From assembly GCA_016223105.1 (NCBI GenBank), contig JACRPR010000053.1, positions 1 to 41,352 on the forward strand: a DNA stretch of 41,352 nucleotides. Direction: 5' to 3'. Made by a program: the position numbers and the translations under genes. The notes beneath the pieces were generated by a model. The model was given only the letters and a program-made list of their open reading frames with translations, was not told the origin of the DNA and did no database searches. This DNA comes from Chloroflexota bacterium (GTDB taxonomy: Bacteria; Chloroflexota; Anaerolineae; UBA4142). Shown piece by piece: positions 28,867-37,636 of this stretch (positions within the stretch are counted from its first letter, which is position 1; every line of letters starts with the position of its first letter).

Positions 28867-28905
28867 CAAAAAATCCCGTTTCCGCACTCGGCGGAAACGG
28901 GATTC
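28867..28905 (-). terminator. Rho-independent terminator of the S41 peptidase gene
   Basis: Minus strand: AATCCCGTTTCCGCcgagtGCGGAAACGGGATTTTTTG. Confidence 0.85.
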
Positions 28906-28915
28906 GCGTTAGCTC

Positions 28916-30118
28916 CTATTTTTTGCCGGTGAGAACTTCTACTGCTTTGTCGAGTTGCGGATCGCGTTTAGCGGCAAGATCGTCGTCGCTGATTGTTACT
29001 TCAATATCCGGCGTAATGCCGATGTGATGAATCTCTTTGTCGAGCGGGCTAAAGAATCGCGCAATCGTCACGCGCAATTCGGACTTGTCGCTGAGCGTAT
29101 GCACGTTTTGCACCGAGCCCTTGCCGAACGTAACGGCGCCGATGATCGTCGCGCGCTTGTGATCTTTTAACGCGCCCGCGACGATTTCGGACGCGCTCGC
29201 CGAACCCTTGTCCACCAGCAAGACCATCGGAATATCCGTCGCGAGTCCGCCGCGCCCGGCTTTGAATTCTTGCTTACGCCCGTCTTTGAATTTTTCGATC
29301 AGGACGATTTGACCTTGTTTCAAAAACTGGCTCGCGACTTCGACCGACACATTCAAGTATCCGCCGGGATTGCGCCGCAAATCGAAAATCAAGCCGGTCG
29401 GTTTTTGCGCGAATAATTCTTGGAAAGCGACGCGCATTTCATCCGGCGCGGTCGAGCCAAAATCGTTCAAGCGCAAGTACGCGATGCTTGTGCCTTCGAT
29501 CATGCGCGATTCGACGAACGGCACGCGAATCGTTTCGCGTTTGAGCGTGAGCGTGAACGTCGGTTGCTTGGCGCGCTGGATCTGCAATTTCACTTCGGTG
29601 CCGCGCGGACCGCGAATCAAGCGAATCGCCTGCATTACATCCATATTTTGAATGACCGTGTCGTCCACTTGAAGAATGACATCGCCGGGCAAAATCCCGG
29701 CTTTGTCCGCGGGTGTGCCTTTGATCGGCGAGACGACGGTGAGGCGACCTTCTTTCATTTCGACGGTCGCGCCGATGCCTTCGAACGATCCGCTCAGATC
29801 GGATGAAGTGATCGCGGAAGTTTTCGCGTCCACAAAACGCGTGTTGGGATCGCCGAGCGCGTTCACCATTCCATCAATCGAACTGTTGACCAATTGATTG
29901 TCATCAATCGGCGTTTTGTAAAAATCTTGCTGGACGAAATTCCATGCTTCCCAGTACACCGGCATATACGGTTTCCAATCTGCCGGCGCGCCGCCATCCG
30001 GGAGTGGGGCGGGCGCGAAAAATTGACGACTCAACACATAACCGCCGCCAAACGCAATCGTGATCAACACGGTCGAAACAATTATCACTATTAGCACGCG
30101 TACGAATATGCGAATCAT
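28916..30118 (-). CDS. S41 family C-terminal processing peptidase
   Basis: PDZ domain GIGATVEMKEGRLTVVSPIKGTPADKAGILPGDVIL; VLLVDKGSASASEIVAGALKDHKRATIIGAVTFGKGSVQ. Confidence 0.95.
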   Translation of the reverse strand: MIRIFVRVLIVIIVSTVLITIAFGGGYVLSRQFFAPAPLPDGGAPADWKPYMPVYWEAWNFVQQDFYKTPIDDNQLVNSSIDGMVNALGDPNTRFVDAKTSAITSSDLSGSFEGIGATVEMKEGRLTVVSPIKGTPADKAGILPGDVILQVDDTVIQNMDVMQAIRLIRGPRGTEVKLQIQRAKQPTFTLTLKRETIRVPFVESRMIEGTSIAYLRLNDFGSTAPDEMRVAFQELFAQKPTGLIFDLRRNPGGYLNVSVEVASQFLKQGQIVLIEKFKDGRKQEFKAGRGGLATDIPMVLLVDKGSASASEIVAGALKDHKRATIIGAVTFGKGSVQNVHTLSDKSELRVTIARFFSPLDKEIHHIGITPDIEVTISDDDLAAKRDPQLDKAVEVLTGKK

Positions 30119-30130
30119 ATTTGCCTCTCT

Positions 30131-30200
30131 CTAATTTCAGATTTCATATTTCAGATTTCACATTCGCAATTTGAAATCACAAATCTGAAATCTGAAATTT
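30131..30200. repeat. Heptad tandem-repeat island G
   Basis: ATTTCAG ATTTCAT ATTTCAG ATTTCAC ATTCGCA ATTTGAA ATCACAA ATCTGAA ATCTGAA. Confidence 0.8.
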
Positions 30201-31394
30201 TTACGCGCCTTTATTCAAGTACTCGATGGCGCGATTGAGTTGCGGATCAATTCCCTTTTGGATCGATTCATTCGTGAGCGGCACGGCAATGTCCGGTTGC
30301 AAGCCCGCGCCTTCGATTTGTTGCTTTCGGGGTGTTAGCCAGGTCGCGGTGGTGATATGCAATGCCGCGCCGTCGCTCAAGCGGCGAATACTTTGCACCG
30401 AGCCCTTGCCGTACGTCGGCTCGCCGATCAAAACGCCACGGCTATGATCTTTGAGCGCGCCCGCGAGAATTTCCGCCGCGCTCGCCGTGCCGTTGTTGAC
30501 AAGCACGACAACTTTGAGATCCACCGCGCCGCGCCGACTGCCAGCTTTGTATTCTTTTTCCGTGCCGTCGCGATATTTTTCGTACAGCACCACATCGTTA
30601 TTTTTCAAAAATTGTCCCGCGATGTCGAGCACCGGATCGGGAAACAATCCGCCGGGATTATTTCGCAAATCCAACACGATTCCGGTGATGCGTTGATTCT
30701 TGAGTGTGTCGAGCGCGCGCGCGAATTCGTTCGCGGTCTCGGCAGTCTCCAGCGTGATCTTGATGTACCCATACGTTGTGTTGGGCAACACTTTGGCTTC
30801 GACTGTGGGCAACGCATATTTTTCGCGGACGAGTTCGAGCTCCATCGGTTTCGGTTCGCCGATGCGCCGCACTTGCAACGCTACTTTGGTGCCGATCGGT
30901 CCGCGCAATAACGCGGCGGCTTCCTGGGGTGTTGTTTGCACCGCGACATCTTTCTCGCCGATCTTGATCACAATGTCGCCGGCGCGCAAACCGGCTTTGT
31001 CCGCCGGCGATCCTGGGATCGGTGCGACAATCGTGAGCACGCCGCCCTTGATGTCGAGATTCAAGCCCACATCGCCGGTCTCGCCTTGCAATGTCGTTTG
31101 CTCGTTACGCGCCGGTTCCGGCTCGATGTAGATCGTGTGCGGATCGTTCAAGCCCTGCAACATGCCGCGAATCGCGCCGCGCGTTAACGTTTGCCGATCC
31201 GGCACATCGCCGTAAAACTCGCCCTGAATTTTTCCCCACGCTTCCCAAAAGAGTGGAAATGTTTTCGGAATATCTGACCGCGTCGGTTGCGTGCGGATTT
31301 GGAAATAGTTAAGTCCAAACCCGGCAAAAAACGCGACGAAGATGATCAACCCGGTCAACAAGAGGATCACCAACACGCGCAGAATCGTTCGCAT
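30201..31394 (-). CDS. S41 family C-terminal processing peptidase (tandem paralogue)
   Basis: MRTILRVLVILLLTGLI...; PDZ plus NNGTASAAEILAGALKDHSRGVLIGEPTYGKGSVQ; AGGAAAGG RBS. Confidence 0.95.
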   Translation of the reverse strand: MRTILRVLVILLLTGLIIFVAFFAGFGLNYFQIRTQPTRSDIPKTFPLFWEAWGKIQGEFYGDVPDRQTLTRGAIRGMLQGLNDPHTIYIEPEPARNEQTTLQGETGDVGLNLDIKGGVLTIVAPIPGSPADKAGLRAGDIVIKIGEKDVAVQTTPQEAAALLRGPIGTKVALQVRRIGEPKPMELELVREKYALPTVEAKVLPNTTYGYIKITLETAETANEFARALDTLKNQRITGIVLDLRNNPGGLFPDPVLDIAGQFLKNNDVVLYEKYRDGTEKEYKAGSRRGAVDLKVVVLVNNGTASAAEILAGALKDHSRGVLIGEPTYGKGSVQSIRRLSDGAALHITTATWLTPRKQQIEGAGLQPDIAVPLTNESIQKGIDPQLNRAIEYLNKGA

Positions 31395-31441
31395 AAGTTT
31401 CCTTTCCTTGCAATCTCGGTGGAGCATCCGAGTTGCGCAGC

Positions 31442-31471
31442 ATTTTAGCACAAGATTGCTCGATTGGTCAA
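31442..31471 (-). promoter_or_regulatory. sigma70-like promoter of the S41 peptidase gene
   Basis: Minus strand TTGACC - 18 bp - TAAAAT. Confidence 0.65.
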
Positions 31472-32398
31472 TCCTCTGTCGCGCCACGATAGTTGAAGGC
31501 GGTGCGGTGCGCCTCTTTGCGTTGCGAACGCGTGGCGCAACGAGTGCGGCGTTAATGTGATTTCAATCCCGGCTTGTTGCGCGAGATCGTTAAACATCAA
31601 ACGCACACTGTCGGTAGTTATTGGTAGAACATTTGTACTTGCGCGCCGGTCATGGCGCGCGAACAATGGCAGTTGATACAACGCGCGACCTTTCGCGCCG
31701 TCCGCGCGTTCTTTGAGATACGTTTGGATCGCGTTCCACGCGGGATCGTCAAAGTACACGATGCGTTGCTTGTTGCCTTTGCCCGTGACGCGCGCAGTGC
31801 GATTGCGATAATCGAGATCGTCGCGCTTGAGCGACACAAGTTCACCGACGCGCATCCCGGACGCGCGCAATGCTTCGAGCATCGCGATATTCCGCAGGCG
31901 CGCAAGATCAAGACGCGGTTTCTTGGGATCGGATTTGATCGCGCGCGCGGCGCGGAGCAGGGCGGTGATCGCTTCGTCGGGCGGCAGTTTCGGCAGAGGG
32001 CGATGATAGCCGCGTCGATATTTTTTGAGCGCGTCGCGCATCCGTTCGAGCTCGGACGCGGGGAGATCGATCAGTTTCTCACGCAAGAGGTAATTGTAGA
32101 ATTGCGAGAGCGTTGAGAGATACGTTCGCAGAGTCGCTTTGGCGATGCCGCGTTCTTCGCTGAGCCAGCGCGCACATTCAAGCACGTCGTCAACATTCAA
32201 TCGCTTGACCGCGTCGGTAGGGGAGCGTTTGGTGTGCGCGAGAAATTCGCGCCAGCGTTCGAGTCCTTGCGCGTACGTCTCGACCGTGCGCGGCGATTGA
32301 CCGACCGCGAGGTCGCGCAAATAATTTTGGATTGCGTTCTCGATAGACGCCGGGCGTGTCGAGTCGTGCGGTGGGGGAGTTGCACGCGGGTTCTTCAA
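31445..32398 (-). pseudogene. Tyrosine recombinase (XerC/D-like) lacking its C-terminal catalytic segment
   Basis: Arg motif ALRASGMRVGELVSL, TGKGNKQR, HSLRHAFAT present; no LGH block or catalytic Tyr before the stop. Confidence 0.8.
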
Positions 32399-32664
32399 AA
32401 TGCCTCCTTATTTACACTCGTCTAAATTACGATTAAGGTAAGTATAACCAAAACTACTTTCCATGTCAAATTCGCTTGACGTAAAGAATATCTGGATAAA
32501 CGGAAAAGATGCTGAAATGTGTGATGTACGCGCGTCATGTGCACGCGCGTGATCACACACGATTGTTCGCGGCGCGCGCAAATTATTTCCGCGCCGCTAA
32601 AACGCTCACCCGGAGATTGGCGCGCTTGAGCACAATTATCTTTATGTGGAACGCGCGGGCGTTA

Positions 32665-32792
32665 GACCCTTCGGGTTTTGGAAACCCGAAGGGTCTTGCG
32701 AACCATCAAACGCGGCTCTGCGACGCTGTAGGACGCGACGACCTGGCATCAGACCTGTCGAGTCTTCACGACCCGAAAGGTCTTGCTCAACA
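32665..32792. repeat. Tandem hairpins of the ACCCGAAGGGTCT family
   Basis: agacccttcgggttttggaaacccgaagggtct and agacctgtcgagtcttcacgacccgaaaggtct. Confidence 0.6.
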
Positions 32793-32964
32793 TCGCGCCC
32801 CTGCTGTTGCGATCAAAGAATAACTTGCCGACTGTTACCCTGAGCGAAGCGAAGGGTCTCGCGCGCTACGAATCGCCTGCGTGCGCCGGCCGGTTGCGAG
32901 ACATTCGTTTATTCGTTGCGCGAAGCGATTCGTTGACGTATAAAATAGAATTTTTGTTCTAGTT

Positions 32965-32994
32965 GGAATTTTGCCGCCGAGTGTGTTATACTGA
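32965..32994 (+). promoter_or_regulatory. Putative promoter of the CpXC-TPR-CHAT gene
   Basis: TTGGAA - 18 bp - TATACT upstream of ATG 33031. Confidence 0.5.
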
Positions 32995-34484
32995 AATTAA
33001 ATCTTTACCGGCGCGAACGAGGAGCCCCCAATGGCAACATCGTTTTCCCAGCGCGTTGATCTGAATTGCCCGCAATGCACTACCCCATTTTCAGCCGAGG
33101 TCTGGCTGATTGTGGATTTGCTCGAACGCCCCGATTTGGCGGCGCAGTGTCGCGCCGGAAAAATCCGCGCGGTTGTTTGTCCCCAGGGGCACGCCGGCAC
33201 ACTTGCCGCGCCTCTGCTCGTTCACGACCCGGCGCGCCGCAAATTGTTGTTGACGCTCCCGCCGAATGTCCCGGAAAACGACGCGCGCCAAATCAACGCG
33301 CAACTCGTCGCGCAGTTGCGCCAAACACTTCCCACCGGCTTGCCGCTCGAGTACTTGAACGAGACCCAGGTTGTGCCGCTCGAACTCCTCCCCGCCGCGC
33401 TGTCCGACGATCCCGATACCGCGCTTGCCGAACAACTCGCGCGCGCGATGCCGCCGTTGATGCGGACGCTCCAAGAATTTATCCAAGCCAAATCCTGGGA
33501 TGAATCCAAAAAGATTCTTGCCGCGCACCCGGAATTATTGACAGACGACGCCGACCTGTTGCTGGCGCAAATGATTGACGCGGCGCGCGAACACGCTCCG
33601 CGGGACGCGAACGCGGAAAAGATTTTTGCGGATCACCGCGAATTATTGCAACACGCGCGCCGCGACGGCATTGACGCCGCGTTTGCCGCGCACCACCGCC
33701 CTGCCCCGAACCAACCGGGCTTGCCGCCCGAATTGCAGGCGCGCTTGCGCGAGTTGAACATTCAATCACCCGAAGACCTGGAACGCGTAATGCGCGAGCA
33801 TCCCGACCTGGCAGAGCAATTGCAACGCGAACTCGCCCGCGCAAATCCGATGATTGCCGCGCTCGAAGCAATAGTGCAAGCCGATTCTCCGCAAGCCGTG
33901 TTGCGCGCCGCGCGCGTGTATCCGGTTTTGCTGGAGGATGCAGGACTGAACGCGCTTCGCGACGCGATTGCGAACGCGCGCCAACAAAATCAAGAACCAA
34001 TGGCAAAACACCTGGAAGCGCGCTTGAACACCCTGCTCCAATTCAAAAACAGCGGAATGTCGTTGAACGATTTAGCGCAGATGGACAATGTAACACAGGC
34101 ATTAGACCCAGCAACCGCCGCCGCGTTGCAAGAGTTGGTTCAACAAGGCGCGGACACGCCGGAGAAATTAGAACAAGCACTGCGCGACCACCCCGACCTG
34201 CGCGAAAAATTGGAACGCGCAACCCGCCGCGCCGCGCCGAGCGGACTGGGCGAAATTCCCGCCGACATCCGCCCACTGTTGGAAGAAATGTCCCGACTGA
34301 ACCGGCTATCCGAAATGCCGCGCAAAATTGAACTGTGCGAGCAAGCGCTAGGTCTTGTACGGCGTCAAGATAACCCAACGATATGGGCAGGATTGCAAGG
34401 TGAACTTGCAAACGCATTGAATCAAAGCCCACACGGTAGTCGTGCTGATAACTTGGAACGCGCCATCGAATGCTATGAAAATAT

Positions 34485-35235
34485 CGCATCCGTTTTCACG
34501 CGCGAGCAATTTCCCGAACAATGGGCGACCACGCAGAACAATTTGGCGAACGCGTACTCGGATCGGATTCGCGGCGAACGCGCAGAGAACCTCGAGCGCG
34601 CCATCGCGCATTACGACAACGCGTTAGCGGTTTATACGCGCGAGCAATTTCCCGAACAATGGGCGACCACACAGAACAATTTGGCGAACGCGTACTCGGA
34701 TCGGATTCGCGGCGAACGCGCAGAGAACCTCGAGCGCGCCATCGCGCATTACGACAACGCGTTAGCGGTTTATCGAACGCGCGGAGAACCTCGAGCGCGC
34801 CATCGCGCATTACGACAACGCGTTAGCGGTTTATACGCGCGAGCAATTTCCGACCGATTGGGCAATGACGCAGAACAATTTGGCGAACGCGTACAAAAAT
34901 CGGATTCGCGGCGAACGCGCAGAGAACCTCGAGCGCGCCATCGCGCATTACGACAACGCGTTAGCGGTTTATACGCGCGCGCAATTTCCCGAACAATGGG
35001 CGACCACGCAGAACAATTTGGCGACCGCGTACAACAATCGGATTCGCGGCGAACGCGCGGAGAACCTCGAGCGCGCCATCGCGCATTACGACAACGCGTT
35101 AGCGGTTTATACGCGCGCGCAATTTCCGACCGATTGGGCAATGACGCAGAACAATTTGGCGACCGCGTATAAGAATCGGATTCGGGGCGAACGCGCGGAG
35201 AATCTCGAGCGCGCGATCGGGCATTACGAAAACGC
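34485..35235 (+). repeat. 138-bp coding tandem repeat (46-aa TPR units)
   Basis: gttagcggtttat recurs at 34623, 34761, 34822, 34960, 35098: spacings 138, 61, 138, 138. Confidence 0.92.
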
Positions 35236-35467
35236 GTTACAAATTCACACGCCGCAGGCATACCCCAGCGACGCGCGCAAGACCGCGCGCAACCTCGGCA
35301 ACTTGTACACCGAAATCCAAAACTGGCAGGGCGCGCGTTCCGCGTTTGCCGTCGCGCTGACCGCCGCCGAACAACTCTTTCGCACTGCGGTTGACCCCAC
35401 CACGCAACGCGACGAAGCCGAACAACTCGCTGAACTCTACGACCGCGATATTTACGCGTGCGTCAAT

Positions 35468-35553
35468 GTCATTGCGAGCGAAGCGAAGCAATCCCCGACC
35501 ACTGAATTGGGGATTGCTTCGCAAACACCGCTCGCAATGACACTCGCAATGAC
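35468..35553. repeat. GTCATTGCGAG-family palindromic repeat within the TPR-CHAT ORF
   Basis: gtcattgcgagcgaagcgaagcaatcccc...ggggattgcttcgcaaacaccgctcgcaatgac, read as NVIASEAKQSPTTELGIASQTPLAMTLAMT. Confidence 0.9.
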
Positions 35554-36803
35554 AAGTGTCGCGCGGGATGCGCTTGTCGCCGCCGAAGCCGCGCGGTCGC
35601 GCGCGTTCCTCAAGCAGATGGGCTTGGGTGATTATGCCGCGCCCGCCGCGCTTCCCACCGCCCTGCGCGAACGCGAAGCGCGTCTGCGCGACGAGTTTCG
35701 CCGCAACGAAGCCGCGCTTGCCAGCGTCAACACGCGCGCCGAACGCGCGAGTGAGGTCGAGCGCACGCTCGTCGCGCAACGCGGCAAACTGACCCAGGAT
35801 ATTGAACAGGTATGGGAGCAAATGCTTCAAGCCACGCCCGCCGCACGCGAGTACGTCGCGCTTCGGCGCGGCACCACGCCCACCTGGGACGATCTGCAAA
35901 CACTCGCGACGCGACTCGGCAAAGACACCGCGCTCGTCGAATTTCACAATCTCGCCGACCAAATCATCGCGCTCGTGTGGCGCGCGGACTGGGTCGCGCC
36001 ACAGTTGATCGCCATCCCGCTGAATCGCGCCCGCTTGCTCAATCGCTATCTCTTGCCATACGAGCAAGAAGTGATCAACCACAAACAGCATACCGAGGTT
36101 GCCCGCCGCGAAACGCACAACGATTGGCTCGCGCTCGGCGACGAATTGCTCGCGCCGCTCGAACCCGCGCTCGGCGATGCGTCGCTCGTCTATTTCATCC
36201 CGCACGGTTATTTGCACATCTTGCCCCTGCAGCCGCGCTTGTGATGGGTGAAGTGTTTATCGAGGAAGCGATTGAACTCGCCAAGTATTTTGGTGTGTCG
36301 CCATTCGTAAACACGCAAGCCACGCGCGCCGCGCTCGCGCAGAACGCGCCGCACAGCAAAATTATTCATCTCTCCTGTCACGGCGCGTTCAACGCGGACG
36401 ATCCGCTCGCGTCCGCGGTTGTGCTCGCGGATGGCAATTACACCGCGCGCGAGTGGATGCGCTTGGAACTCGATGCCGACCTGGTCACGTTGAGCGCGTG
36501 TCAGTTGGCGTTCAGCGAAACAAATCGCGGCGATGATTTGGTTGGAATGGCGCGCGCGCTGTTTTACGCCGGCGCGTCGTCGCTCTTGCTCGCGCTCTGG
36601 TCGGTGCCCGCCGGCACAACGAAAGATTGGATGCTCGATTTTTATTCGCGCGTGTGGCGCAACGGCGCGAAACACCAAACGCTCGCGCACGCGCATCGCG
36701 ACGCCACGCTCGAATTGATGCGCGCGCATCCAAACGCTCCGCACATCTCGGCGCCGTTTGTGTTGATGGGGAATTGGGAGTAACGCAAATTTCTAATTTG
36801 CGA

Positions 36804-36854
36804 GTGGGGCGAGCTTTCTAGCCCGACTCAAGCGGCTTGGAAAAGCCGCACCAC
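36804..36854. repeat. Y-shaped inverted-repeat element, second instance
   Basis: GTGG [GGGC...GCCC] [GCGGCTTggaaAAGCCGC] CCAC. Confidence 0.65.
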
Positions 36855-36869
36855 ATTCGAGGAGACAAG

Positions 36870-37586
36870 ATGCCCGACGAAATTTGGTACGCCGATGATT
36901 TGCTACCGACTGAAAATGCCGTGCAAGAAATTGCGAAAGCGACGACGCGCTCCATCGAGAATGTGCAGGCGGAGGTGAACGCCGAAGTGCGCGGCAAGGT
37001 GTTGATCAATTTGCCGGACTGGGCGCGCGTAACGGACACCGCGAACCTGCTCACGTCGAATCGCGCCGCCGATTTTTATCGCGTGCGACTCGGTTTTCAA
37101 TTCGAGTTGACGCCCGCCGCGCAACACGCGCACGCGCAATTTGTGTACGCGGTCTGCGCCGCGCAGTTGCGGAGCGCGACGGACAGCGCAGAGCAACCGC
37201 GCGTGTACGAAATGTACCCGCGCGATTATTACGAAAAGGACAAACCGCCGACCGCGACGTTCGAACTGGGTCCCGAAATCACGCTGGACAAGGTCGGCGC
37301 ATCGCTCGGCAAAATCAGCGGCGATATCGCGCTGGGACAACTGGAGCCGGTCGTCGTCGGTTTTCCCGGCGCGGAGGAACGCGCGCCGCGCTGGGAATTG
37401 CGTCCGCAAAGCAAAACGCTGATCGGCATCCGTTACTTGTGGTTTCTGCTCCAAGTGCCGCACACCTGCCAGGGCGCGCGCCTCGCCGTGCGCGCCGACG
37501 GCGACATTCAAACGCGTCTGGGGCGGATTGCGATCGGACCGAAAGAACGCGTGCTGGACAAGCGTCCCAGTGTGTTGATTCGATAA
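36870..37586 (+). CDS. Uncharacterised protein immediately downstream of TPR-CHAT
   Basis: MPDEIWYADDLLPTENAVQEIAKATTRSIENVQAEVNAEVRGKVLINLPDWARVTDTANLL...; GGAG RBS; no family recognised. Confidence 0.75.
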   Translation: MPDEIWYADDLLPTENAVQEIAKATTRSIENVQAEVNAEVRGKVLINLPDWARVTDTANLLTSNRAADFYRVRLGFQFELTPAAQHAHAQFVYAVCAAQLRSATDSAEQPRVYEMYPRDYYEKDKPPTATFELGPEITLDKVGASLGKISGDIALGQLEPVVVGFPGAEERAPRWELRPQSKTLIGIRYLWFLLQVPHTCQGARLAVRADGDIQTRLGRIAIGPKERVLDKRPSVLIR

Positions 37587-37594
37587 AAAAACTA

Positions 37595-37630
37595 AAAACC
37601 CGAAGGGTCTCGCAGACCCTTCGGGTTTCT
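37595..37630. terminator. Bidirectional hairpin terminator between convergent genes
   Basis: AAACCCGAAGGGTCTcgcAGACCCTTCGGGTTT. Confidence 0.75.
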
Positions 37631-37636
37631 AGTTGA

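Larger units (their letters stand above)
33031..36783 (+). pseudogene. CpXC-TPR-CHAT protease gene, interrupted by two frame-breaking lesions (true pseudogene or assembly error)
   Basis: N-terminal CPQC...CPQGH (CpXC-like); 46-aa TPR units; CHAT dyad IIHLSCHG and LVTLSACQ. Frame goes 1 to 2 near 34773 and back to 1 near 36230. Confidence 0.85.

Noticed and set aside
34485-35235. Regular tandem repeats could suggest a CRISPR array
   Set aside because: Units are 138 bp, coding, with no unique spacers; they encode 46-aa TPR units.
33031-36783. Type III-E Craspase
   Set aside because: No gRAMP/Cas7-11, Cas1 or CRISPR array is seen; only the TPR-CHAT theme is shared.
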